From contig NZ_AQUZ01000002.1 in NCBI RefSeq assembly GCF_000372465.1, positions 124,160 through 188,159 of the forward strand: DNA of 64,000 nucleotides. The letters are read 5' to 3'. Of this stretch, positions 43,600 to 51,640 are shown piece after piece. Numbering within the stretch: position 1 is the first letter of the stretch; every line of letters starts with the position of its first letter. Under the pieces are notes generated by a model that did not search any database, was not told where the DNA came from, and saw only the letters and a list, made by a program, of their open reading frames with translations. The position numbers and the translations under genes are program-made. Source of the stretch: Kribbella catacumbae DSM 19601. Its GTDB lineage: Bacteria > Actinomycetota > Actinomycetes > Propionibacteriales > Kribbellaceae.

Positions 43600-43959
43600 G
43601 TGCGTAACTTCACGTCCAGAAGCAACAATGACAACGCGGCCTCAGATCAATCGCCGCCGTCCAAGCCCGCAGATACAGGCGTTGCCTTCGATGATACGGC
43701 TTCAGCTGATGACCTATCAGCCACCGGAATTCTCAAGAAATCAATTTCTGACATGGTCGGCCCGCACGGAATTCGCAGCATTACGTTCGTCGAGCCCCAG
43801 GAAATCGTCGATGCGCGTGCTCACATCCGGCACCGTGAAAACAATTTCATGCACGTCACCGATGGCACCCCAGACGGCTGCCTGTGTGGTTACCGCGCTC
43901 AGCATGCCCCTCCGAAAAGGGCGCCTGACTGTCCTGTCTGTCAGCTCCTGGACTGCTAA
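43600..43959 (+). CDS. Small protein with C-terminal zinc-binding motif
   Basis: 119 residues from a GTG at 43600 (GGAGG upstream). Disordered Ser/Asn/Asp-rich N-terminus, middle helix, then a C-terminal CLCGYRAQHAPPKRAPDCPVC, a likely zinc ribbon. Function unknown. Confidence 0.6.
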   Translation: MRNFTSRSNNDNAASDQSPPSKPADTGVAFDDTASADDLSATGILKKSISDMVGPHGIRSITFVEPQEIVDARAHIRHRENNFMHVTDGTPDGCLCGYRAQHAPPKRAPDCPVCQLLDC

Positions 43960-44962
43960 CACGCGCGCCTTCATGAATGCAATATTTCGCCGTGGGCATC
44001 GCCAGTGACGAGCGTGCCGGCAACATAGCCTGAGTGCCGAAACTGCGTGCACCAGATGCGCTCCGTGAGCGGCTGCCCGGGCCGGAACTCACGGCTGGCG
44101 ATCTGTCCGGCGGTCAAGAGGTCGCCCAGTCCGGTGCGGATGCCGGTGCACATGCGCGGCGCCATCTGTCGAGACGGTTTCACAATTCTCCACAAACCGT
44201 CACGGTCCGTATTCGCGCCAAAACTCACTGCGCATTTGATCAAATGTGGCCGAGCCTGCCTGGACCGGCAGATGCGATTGTGTATCCCACATACCTGGCA
44301 ATGGCCGTGCGGATGCACGTGCATGTGCGGGTGCTGACGCTTGTGCGCGTGCATTCAAGGCAGTTGACAACCGGGTGTATGCGCGTTGCAGGTTCGTGCA
44401 ATCGAGACCGATTGGTCTTGATTTGGTCTATTGCCGGAGGCAATGATGGTCGGCCTATTCATGGATTCGGAGGTTAGTTGCTGAGGACATCCAAGGTTCC
44501 GGAGTTGGTTTTCCACATGTCCTCTCTGCCTCGAGGCGGCTGCTGCTTGCAGCAGCTGGGGATCTCGTGGATGGCAGTGCCGCGGTCTGTATACAACACG
44601 CCCACGTGTGTACCGGCCCGGAGACGCTCAGGCGATCGAACAGCTCGACGGGGGTCGGGAAGCGATGCTCAAGCAGTGCCGACGTAGTTATCCACAGATC
44701 CACAATTTTCCTCCGCGACGGGCAGGAGGAGTGGATAGTCTTCTGTTGCTGGTTCACCGGCCAGTGGGGGGAGCAGGGAGGGGGGCCGAGACGGCTACTA
44801 GACGGGAGGTGGTTGCCGTGCGAAACGGCAGTTGTCAGCGGGTGGTCCGGACCAGACAGTCTGATGACGGGTTCAACGAACGGATCCACGAAACCGGTCA
44901 TCGACGAGTTTGCATCGGGTTTCACCGCACTCCGCGACCGTGCGCGTGAAGGGGGCGCGCCG
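43960..44962. other. 1-kb intergenic region with DnaA box
   Basis: No gene I can support. A minus frame 43971-44354 is His/Arg-rich and low complexity; plus frames are open but lack ribosome sites. The DnaA box TTATCCACA lies at 44688-44696, followed by an imperfect second one (GATCCACAA). Possible regulatory or origin role. Confidence 0.4.
44688..44696 (+). promoter_or_regulatory. Consensus DnaA box
   Basis: TTATCCACA, exact match, in a gene-free kilobase; GATCCACAA directly after could be a weaker second site. Confidence 0.5.
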
Positions 44963-45487
44963 ATGAGCAATCTGCAGCCCGAGGCACCCAGCCCGAGCGA
45001 ATTCCAGGGTTACAACAGGGCCCGCTGCCTTATGTGGTGCCATGAGGCCCGGGTCCGGGTGTTCGAGCGTCTCGACAAGGAGACGGCTTTCGTCAGAGAC
45101 ACCTCGGTCGAGGCCGTCCACGTCGACAACACCAAGCTGGCCGATCGGGTCTTCCTGACGGCATTCGACGATGAAGGCCGCGTTGTCAGCGGCGACACCC
45201 TTTACAACGACGAGCCCGATCAGCGACTGGAGGTCGCGTCGGAGTTCGACCACGACTTCACTCACATGGAAGTCCCACCGGGGTCGGACCTTGAGAAGGT
45301 TGTTGCCCGCGAGGACGGCTGGGTCGTCAACATGGAAGTGGTGCGGGAATACGACGTCGTCGACGATCGCCGGAAGACGCAGCGTGCCGTGGTACTCGCG
45401 CATCTGCCTGACCTGATGAAACGGGGCGAGGCTCGCGGCTTCCTGCTCGGCCAGGACGAGCCCGACGAGGAGGCTGATGCCGAGTGA
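44963..45487 (+). CDS. Unknown acidic protein
   Basis: 174 residues from the ATG at 44963 (GAAGGGGG upstream); a longer in-frame ATG at 44567 is in noncoding-looking sequence. Middle part EARVRVFERLDKETAFVRDT and later strands suggest an alpha/beta domain; the C-terminus is strongly acidic (DEPDEEADAE). No family recognised. Confidence 0.6.
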   Translation: MSNLQPEAPSPSEFQGYNRARCLMWCHEARVRVFERLDKETAFVRDTSVEAVHVDNTKLADRVFLTAFDDEGRVVSGDTLYNDEPDQRLEVASEFDHDFTHMEVPPGSDLEKVVAREDGWVVNMEVVREYDVVDDRRKTQRAVVLAHLPDLMKRGEARGFLLGQDEPDEEADAE

Positions 45488-45887
45488 GACAGCCGTTGCT
45501 GCCGTTCGCCTGCCGACCCAGAAGACCCGCCCGGATGCACTGAGCCCGGCGGGTCTCCTACATTTGGGCGGCTCGGGCGCCGTGCGGCGTCTACGGCGAC
45601 GATCAGCGCAGCTGATCCGGAAGGGGGAGAGCAAAGGGTGACCGCAGCAGCACGAGGATGCTGTCGACAACGTCCGGATGAATGTGGACGGTTGCAGCGG
45701 ACCGACTGACGTCGGTCTCGGGTGCGATGTGGTGCGGCGTCGGAGCCGGCCGAGTGGTCCACGCCCGCAAGCTTGCGGCGGCATGCCGGATTGCTCCTCC
45801 ATCAACCGCTGCCATCACGCCGGACAGTCGTCCGATGCGCGGGTGTCGATGCCACTCACCTCGTGAATGCCGGACGAAGGAACAGCG
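45488..45887. other. Intergenic region with hairpin
   Basis: 400 bp holding the hairpin at 45523-45556 and otherwise nothing supportable; GACGAAGGA lies at its end, before the 45888 gene. Confidence 0.45.
45523..45556 (+). terminator. Hairpin, probable terminator
   Basis: AGACCCGCC (45523-45531) with GGCGGGTCT (45548-45556), followed by CCTACATTT. Ends the 44963 transcript. Confidence 0.7.
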
Positions 45888-46082
45888 ATGGACGAGCGGT
45901 GTATCGGGCCTGGCTTCTGGGAGATCGACGGGTTCCGTGTCGAGCGCCGAGCCAGGCTCTGGGGCGTGTACCTATCACCCAACACTGAGCCGGTGTTCGA
46001 GCATCGCACGCTCAAGTGGTGCCGGCAGTTCGTCGCGGACGGTATGGCGCATGACGCACTGACCGACAGACGTCGGCGATAG
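45888..46082 (+). CDS. Unknown small protein
   Basis: 64 residues from the ATG at 45888, GAAGGA six bases upstream. Trp/Arg-rich (PGFWEIDGFRVERRARLWG), C-terminal basic tail. Possibly nucleic-acid binding. No family recognised. Confidence 0.55.
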   Translation: MDERCIGPGFWEIDGFRVERRARLWGVYLSPNTEPVFEHRTLKWCRQFVADGMAHDALTDRRRR

Positions 46083-46517
46083 CCCTCCCCGGAACCCGCG
46101 TATCGACACCTTGTTGACATGACTCTTGCCATGGGCACCGAGCTCGTCGGCCGCAGCGGGAAGCCAGCAGTGAAGACTGCCGCCTAGATCAAGCCCAGGC
46201 TCCGAGTGCTGCCAGCCGGGGCCGGCGCACTGACTGCGGCTCCTGATTACCGAGCTGCATGTACCTGCCCGAGACCTGAATGACGTCGACCATCGGCGTC
46301 GGACCTACCTCTCCCCAGGTCCCCACTTGCCGTTGGCATTCTCCAACGCTGCTGGACGCCAAGCCGGTTGGGTTCGCCTGAGCCGGGAGGCGGTCCAGTT
46401 CCCCGATAGCGCCAGGTCACCCGATCTGAGCCGAGATCGACGCGGCAGTAGCTGAGCTCCGACGTGCTCCCTGTTTTAAGACCCAGACCAGCGAATCCAC
46501 CTAGAAGGAGCGCCATC
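46083..46517. other. Intergenic region, no supported gene
   Basis: 435 bp. No convincing frame or hairpin. AGAAGGAG at its end serves the 46518 gene. Confidence 0.4.
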
Positions 46518-47444
46518 ATGGCCAACTATTCAATCTCTGCCGCCCAGCTCAGCGAGGGGGAAATCGTCCTCATCCGCGGCAAGCTCGGCTTCTCCCGCCT
46601 GACCCGACTCATCGACGGCGCCCAGCTCGAGGCATCTGACGCGCGCAAGGTCCAGAGCGGCGGGATCGCTGTTGGGAAGCCTCACACCTCGGCGACCATC
46701 ACCCATGCCGAGGTGATCTGCAAGGATGCGGACAATCCCACGGTGGAGGAGCGTTACGTCGCCGAGCGACGCTTCGCGTCTGCCAAGCACCCGGATACCG
46801 GTGCGAACTACTCGATCGACAGCAAGGGCGGCCTGCCGGGCATTGCAGTCCCCGGTGATGGCGGCAAGGTGGTTCCGGACGACTCCGGCAGGGAACTGGC
46901 CCAGGGCCTCGACGTGACGCTAGTGCTGCGCGTCTTCAAGCCCAAGGGGTACGCCAACCGCGGGCTGTCGCTCGATACGGTGATTGTCAACGAGCCTGTT
47001 CGTTACTACGTGGGCAACACCAACGCTGCCGAGCTCGCCGCTCGTGGCATCGTCTTCGCCGCGCCGCCGCAGAGTGTGCAGGCGGCCGCGGCTCCCGGGT
47101 CTGAGCAGCACGGGGCTGTGGCCACGGCTGTCGACGACGGAACCGGCACCGTGATCGACGAGAACGGCTTCGCGCTGCCTGGCCCATCGGCCCATCAGCC
47201 GCAGCAGGCCGCACCGGCCACCGCGGCGGCGCCCAACTCGGTGCCCGCTTCGCAGGCAACCGCGCCGGCGGCGCAGCAGGAAGAGACTCTCGAGGCCAAG
47301 CTCGCGCGGCTGGAGGCGGAGAACTCGGCGCTCAAGGACGCCGGGTCCGCCATCGGCACTCCGTTCGCACTGACCGCTCCGGCAAGCCCGTGGAGTGACG
47401 ACTCCCCGGCAGGCGAGACCGCGGGGATCACCTATCAGGGCTGA
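46518..47444 (+). CDS. Unknown protein with C-terminal coiled coil
   Basis: 308 residues from the ATG at 46518 (AAGGAG seven bases upstream). The first ~185 residues are beta-rich (SEGEIVLIRGKLGFSRLTRL; VTLVLRVFKPKGYANRGLSL), suggesting a single-stranded-DNA-binding or OB-like fold, but that is a guess. A Gln/Ala/Pro linker follows, then a short coiled coil (EETLEAKLARLEAENSALKD) and an acidic end. Located just before the primase-like gene, so a role in replication is plausible. Confidence 0.6.
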   Translation: MANYSISAAQLSEGEIVLIRGKLGFSRLTRLIDGAQLEASDARKVQSGGIAVGKPHTSATITHAEVICKDADNPTVEERYVAERRFASAKHPDTGANYSIDSKGGLPGIAVPGDGGKVVPDDSGRELAQGLDVTLVLRVFKPKGYANRGLSLDTVIVNEPVRYYVGNTNAAELAARGIVFAAPPQSVQAAAAPGSEQHGAVATAVDDGTGTVIDENGFALPGPSAHQPQQAAPATAAAPNSVPASQATAPAAQQEETLEAKLARLEAENSALKDAGSAIGTPFALTAPASPWSDDSPAGETAGITYQG

Positions 47445-47460
47445 ATCCCCGACGACCGAT

Positions 47461-47495
47461 ATGGCCCCTGCACCGAACATTCCTGCAGGGGCCAT
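47461..47495. terminator. Perfect 12-bp inverted repeat
   Basis: ATGGCCCCTGCA (47461-47472) with TGCAGGGGCCAT (47484-47495); no U-tract. Lies between the 46518 and 47549 genes. Confidence 0.65.
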
Positions 47496-47548
47496 GTCAT
47501 GCCTGCTCGCTTCGTCGAGTCCGCTGCCGTCCTTCAGGAAAGATCTCG

Positions 47549-48544
47549 ATGACGCTTGACGATCCCCGCATCAGGTTCGCCGACTTCTATGCCAACCCGG
47601 CGGTTCGCGCGCTTGCGGGCGCTGCCCGGTGGACGATCTCCGGCAGCCTCGGCGATGACCCTGACGATCCGACGACCACACGTAAAGCACCCATCGACCT
47701 GCGCGCGCTGCTCGACCGCAACTGGCTGCGAGGTGCCTGGACGCTCGACGAGCAGTGTCTCGTGGTGCTCGACGAGCTCACCGACAGGCTCCCGGCGGCT
47801 ACCAACACTGCCTTCTACCTGCGTGCGCTGACCGACGGCCTCATGGTGATCGACATCGAGCCAGATTGCCCGCCGGAGGTCGCCGCCCAGCTGCTCGCAC
47901 TACCTGCCGTCCTGTACCGCGAGCAGTCGATGTCCGGGCTGGGTTTCCACGTCGTGACTGCGCTGCCGGACAACTTCCATGCGTTTCCTGTCGCCGCCGG
48001 CAAACGGGTGCTCCGCGAGGAGCACGGCTGGTACGAGATCTTGCTCGACCATTGGGTGACGTTCACCCGCAGTCCGCCTGCACCCGATGTCCTGGCCCGG
48101 GCCACGGCGGGGCCGGCAGGGCAGTTCTCCACGGTCGAAGACCTGTACGCCTTCCTGGCCCAGAATGCGCGAGTCCCTTCGGCGTCCGCAGCCGACGTCG
48201 ACACCGGCGTCGAGGCCCCGGACATTCCGGGTGGAGCACAGATCGTCAGACAGACGGTTGCCGGCGCACGCCGCAGGTTCAAGACCCTCGACGACTTCGA
48301 CGGCGACCACTCGCGTCACGAATTTTCAGTTCTCGGCACGCTCCACCACCAGCTGCTCAATCACCTGGTCGAGCACATGTCCGTCGGCCGGAGCTTCTCC
48401 AGCAGCGACCGGGCCTGGCTGCTGTTCCAGGCAGCTCAGCAAGTGATTCCACCGCGCGCGAAGCACAACGAGCGCCGCAACGGGCGCCCGTTCCTGCTCG
48501 ACCGCGCCGCGGCGATGGTCGCGCAGCCGACGTCCGACTCCTGA
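47549..48544 (+). CDS. Primase-polymerase (AEP)-like protein
   Basis: 331 residues. Visible AEP-type signature order: acidic pair D102-x-E104 in MVIDIEPDCP, MSGLGFHVV (129-136; the SGxGxH motif of PrimPol) and YEILLDHWVTFTR (162-174; third-acid and hhT motif). The C-terminal 100 residues are helical, like a PriCT module. So it may be the primer-making enzyme missing from the SF3 helicase protein. It starts a plus-strand run with the MoxR, VWA and Clp-like genes. Assignment by motif only. Confidence 0.65.
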   Translation: MTLDDPRIRFADFYANPAVRALAGAARWTISGSLGDDPDDPTTTRKAPIDLRALLDRNWLRGAWTLDEQCLVVLDELTDRLPAATNTAFYLRALTDGLMVIDIEPDCPPEVAAQLLALPAVLYREQSMSGLGFHVVTALPDNFHAFPVAAGKRVLREEHGWYEILLDHWVTFTRSPPAPDVLARATAGPAGQFSTVEDLYAFLAQNARVPSASAADVDTGVEAPDIPGGAQIVRQTVAGARRRFKTLDDFDGDHSRHEFSVLGTLHHQLLNHLVEHMSVGRSFSSSDRAWLLFQAAQQVIPPRAKHNERRNGRPFLLDRAAAMVAQPTSDS

Positions 48545-48580
48545 CCTCCCTGTCAGCCCACCACAGAAAGCATCCTCACT

Positions 48581-49813
48581 ATGCGCTTCAACGACACGCT
48601 GTCCGAGGTCATCCAACTGGACCTCGAGATGAATATTGTTCCCGCCCTGATGGGCGAGCCCGGCATCGGCAAGTCCTCCTGGGTCGAGGCGCTGGCCTAC
48701 TCGATGAACACAAGGGCCTTCGTGCTGCCGTGCAACCAGCTCGCTGACAAGGCAGACCTCACGGGTGCGCGTCTCGTGCCGACCAACGGTGGGTCCTACA
48801 AGCAGGTCTTCTACCCCCACCACGTCATCCAGGACTGCATCGACTATGCCGAGGCGAACCCGCGCGAGTGGCCGATCCTGTTCCTCGACGAGATCAACCG
48901 AACCACCGCCGACGTTACGTCCGGCGCGCTGACCTTGGTCACGCTGCGCTGCATGGGGCACGTCGAACTGCCGAAGAACGTCCGCATCATCGTGGCTGGC
49001 AACGACAAGGGCAACGTCACCACGCTCGACGAGGCCAGCCTGTCCCGCTTCTCGATCTACCGGGTCGAACCCGAGGCCGCGACGCTCATGAACATCCTCG
49101 GTGACGACCTCAACCCGTGGGTGAGGAAGGTCCTGACGCAGTATCCGGCACTCGTCTTCCAGAAAGCTGTGTCGGGCATCGCCGCAACTGACGGACCCGA
49201 CGATGACGACGATGCCACCACTTCGTCATTCGCCGAGCTGTTCGACTCCGGCGAGGAGATGAACCAGCTGACCACGCCGCGAACGATCGACAGCCTGTCG
49301 CGCTGGCTGAACAAGGCCAGCCGTGACCAGTTGTCGCGCTACCTGGCCACGCCGACAACGATCGGCGACCGTGAGACCTACGTCCTGAACGAGGTGATCG
49401 AATCGCATGTGGGCAACACGGCGTTCGCTGTGCAGGTCGTTGCGGTCATCGCCGAAGACCTTGCTAGCGGGGCCGGCCAGGCGGTGTCCAACCAAGTCGT
49501 TGTCCCGAAGCCGAACTGCTACGCAGAGCTCAAAGCCGCACAGTCCGTGACGGACCTGTCGGCGCTGATCGCGGACCTGACCGACTCTGACAAGTCCGGT
49601 TCGCTGCTCTACGCGCTCAGGGATCACGAGGACAACACCCGGCTGATCGAACAGCTCGCCCAGGCGACGAACCAGATCGAGACGGCTCATATGCGGACCC
49701 TGTTCGAGATGCTCTCTGCTGCCCAGGCGGATACCCAGAACGTCGAGGCCTTCCTCAACAGTGGGACACCGGTGGCCGAAAGGGTCAAGCCGATGATCTC
49801 GGCGTTCCTGTGA
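48581..49813 (+). CDS. MoxR-type AAA+ ATPase
   Basis: 410 residues. Walker A GEPGIGKSS (25-33), Walker B ILFLDEINR (D103, E104), sensor 1 RIIVAGNDKG and SLSRFSIYRV as the arginine-finger region. MoxR ATPases remodel partners bound by VWA proteins, and the next gene encodes such a VWA protein. A Pro/Asp stretch (GPDDDDDATTSS) splits the lid. Likely acts on a replication or packaging complex of the element; substrate unknown. Confidence 0.85.
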   Translation: MRFNDTLSEVIQLDLEMNIVPALMGEPGIGKSSWVEALAYSMNTRAFVLPCNQLADKADLTGARLVPTNGGSYKQVFYPHHVIQDCIDYAEANPREWPILFLDEINRTTADVTSGALTLVTLRCMGHVELPKNVRIIVAGNDKGNVTTLDEASLSRFSIYRVEPEAATLMNILGDDLNPWVRKVLTQYPALVFQKAVSGIAATDGPDDDDDATTSSFAELFDSGEEMNQLTTPRTIDSLSRWLNKASRDQLSRYLATPTTIGDRETYVLNEVIESHVGNTAFAVQVVAVIAEDLASGAGQAVSNQVVVPKPNCYAELKAAQSVTDLSALIADLTDSDKSGSLLYALRDHEDNTRLIEQLAQATNQIETAHMRTLFEMLSAAQADTQNVEAFLNSGTPVAERVKPMISAFL

Positions 49814-49858
49814 TCGAGGCCTGCTCACCGGATACCCCGCAAGGAGGGGCCAGTCATC

Positions 49859-51553
49859 ATGACAATCACCGTTTCCAACCAGAAGCCGGCCGTGCTCGAC
49901 CCAGTCCACACGATCTCGTGCAAGGGTGACTACGATCCACTGCCCGTCCTCGGATCTGTCGTCGTGGACCCGCTGCGAACGCCACTCAACCCCGGCGCCC
50001 CGGCGAGCATCACGGATGCGCACGGCAACGACATCGGGCCGGATATCGAGCAACTGCTCATGTCCTGCCTTGCCGAGACCGTGCAGCCGGCGGCTGAGCA
50101 GACCATGAAGGAGATCCTTGGTCAGACCCTGGTCAGCTACGACCAGGGGACGACCCTGCCGGTGGGCGAACTGTTCGCTGCCCAGGCAGGGCGGGCACAC
50201 AAGCTACCTGCTCCCAGCCGGACGGTCATCTACACCGCGCACCAAGACGTGATTCCCGCCGCCAAGGCGCTCTTGTCAGGATCCGGCGACAGCAACGAGT
50301 TCTTTGCGGCCCTCGCCTACGCCTATCACCCGGACACGCTCGGATTCTGGTTCCAGTCTGCAGCCGCATTCGACGACTTCAAGGCCTGGCTCACCGTTCA
50401 GACCCAGGCCATGAGCGCCGCGCTGCCAGTTCAGACGGTCCGGCTGCTCGGCGACTTTGCCGCGCTGCCGCTCAAAGGCCTGACCGAGTCGCTTCAGCTG
50501 CGCGTCGACGATGCCGACGGCAACGACGAATTCTCGTTCGCGCGGGCAATCGTGCACATGCTGATGCTCTACGTCGAACAGCAGCGTGCGGGTGCAACGC
50601 TTCAGCAGGGGGTGGCGACAGGCTGCTCGGCCGGTGTCTTGCCCTTCACTATCGGAGAGCTGTTTTGCCCGCGGTCGCTCGTGCTGGTGAACGTTGAAGT
50701 GCATGCCCGGGCGCGTGCCAACAAGATCACCGCCGAGTGGATGATCATCAACCAGGCCCTCGCTGCGCCGGTGAAGGTCGTCTCAAATCAAGCGTTGTCG
50801 AAGCTCACGACCCTGCAGCGCGCGACAGCCCGGGCCAAGGTTCTGGCCGGCGCACAGCAGACTGGCTGGCCGACAGGCCGGGCCGCCCGGGTGATGTTCC
50901 GTAAACAGCCGCCCTCGAAGGTCGACCTGTTCGCAGCGCTCACCCGGGTGCTGAAACGGATGGGCAAGGTCAATCGGTCCCAGAACATCTTCCGCAGGTC
51001 GAAGACCACATTTCTGAAGGCGAACCGCCGTGATCCCGACGACTTCAACAAGGCCGGCCGGATCACCAGCGTGAGCTATATGCCCGACCTCCACCTCTAT
51101 GTCGACACCTCCGGGTCGATCAGTGAGGCGAACTATCAGGAGGCGGTGCTGATGCTCATCAGGATCGCGAAGAAGCTCAACGTCAATCTGTACTTCAACT
51201 CGTTCAGCAGCGTGCTCTCGGAGGAGACGTTGCTGAAGGTGGAGAACAAGTCCGTCACCCACATCTGGCGGGAGTTCCGCAGGGTCCCGAAAGTCAACGG
51301 TGGAACCGACTACCTCCAGATTTGGCGCTACATCAACGCCAGCGCGGTCCGCAAGCGCCGGCTGAGTCTGGTCATCACCGACTTCGAGTGGACTCCACCC
51401 TCGACCCGTGAGGACCACCCAGCCAACCTCTACTACGCGCCGTGCGGAGCCATGGACTGGGACTCCATGGTCAGCAACGCGAAGCAGTTCACGAGGGCCA
51501 TGCAGCACATCGACGCGGCCACCGCGCAACGACTGCTGGGAATGATCGCCTGA
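49859..51553 (+). CDS. VWA-domain partner of the MoxR ATPase
   Basis: 564 residues, AAGGAGGG upstream. The C-terminal VWA domain has an intact MIDAS: D416-T-S-G-S (LYVDTSGSIS), NGGTDY for the Thr/Asp ligands and VITDFEW as the distal motif. The N-terminal 400 residues are helical with a GK-rich, Arg/Lys-rich part near 330-380 (KTTFLKANRRDPDDFNKAGR). Pairs with the MoxR gene 45 bp upstream, as in MoxR-VWA chaperone modules. Confidence 0.85.
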   Translation: MTITVSNQKPAVLDPVHTISCKGDYDPLPVLGSVVVDPLRTPLNPGAPASITDAHGNDIGPDIEQLLMSCLAETVQPAAEQTMKEILGQTLVSYDQGTTLPVGELFAAQAGRAHKLPAPSRTVIYTAHQDVIPAAKALLSGSGDSNEFFAALAYAYHPDTLGFWFQSAAAFDDFKAWLTVQTQAMSAALPVQTVRLLGDFAALPLKGLTESLQLRVDDADGNDEFSFARAIVHMLMLYVEQQRAGATLQQGVATGCSAGVLPFTIGELFCPRSLVLVNVEVHARARANKITAEWMIINQALAAPVKVVSNQALSKLTTLQRATARAKVLAGAQQTGWPTGRAARVMFRKQPPSKVDLFAALTRVLKRMGKVNRSQNIFRRSKTTFLKANRRDPDDFNKAGRITSVSYMPDLHLYVDTSGSISEANYQEAVLMLIRIAKKLNVNLYFNSFSSVLSEETLLKVENKSVTHIWREFRRVPKVNGGTDYLQIWRYINASAVRKRRLSLVITDFEWTPPSTREDHPANLYYAPCGAMDWDSMVSNAKQFTRAMQHIDAATAQRLLGMIA

Positions 51554-51567
51554 GCCTTCGCTCCCCA

Positions 51568-51601
51568 ACGACGGTGCTGCCCACTCGGGCGGCACCGTCG
51601 T
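51568..51601. terminator. Perfect inverted repeat after the VWA gene
   Basis: ACGACGGTGC (51568-51577) with GCACCGTCGT (51592-51601), no U-tract. Confidence 0.65.
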
Positions 51602-51640
51602 CCCGTCTCGCCACATTTCACCCGCGAAGGAGCACGATCA

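Noticed and set aside
43971..44354. Minus-strand His/Arg-rich frame in the 1-kb gap
   Set aside because: Low complexity (HAHKRQHPHMHVHPHGH), no ribosome site; kept only as part of the gap note.
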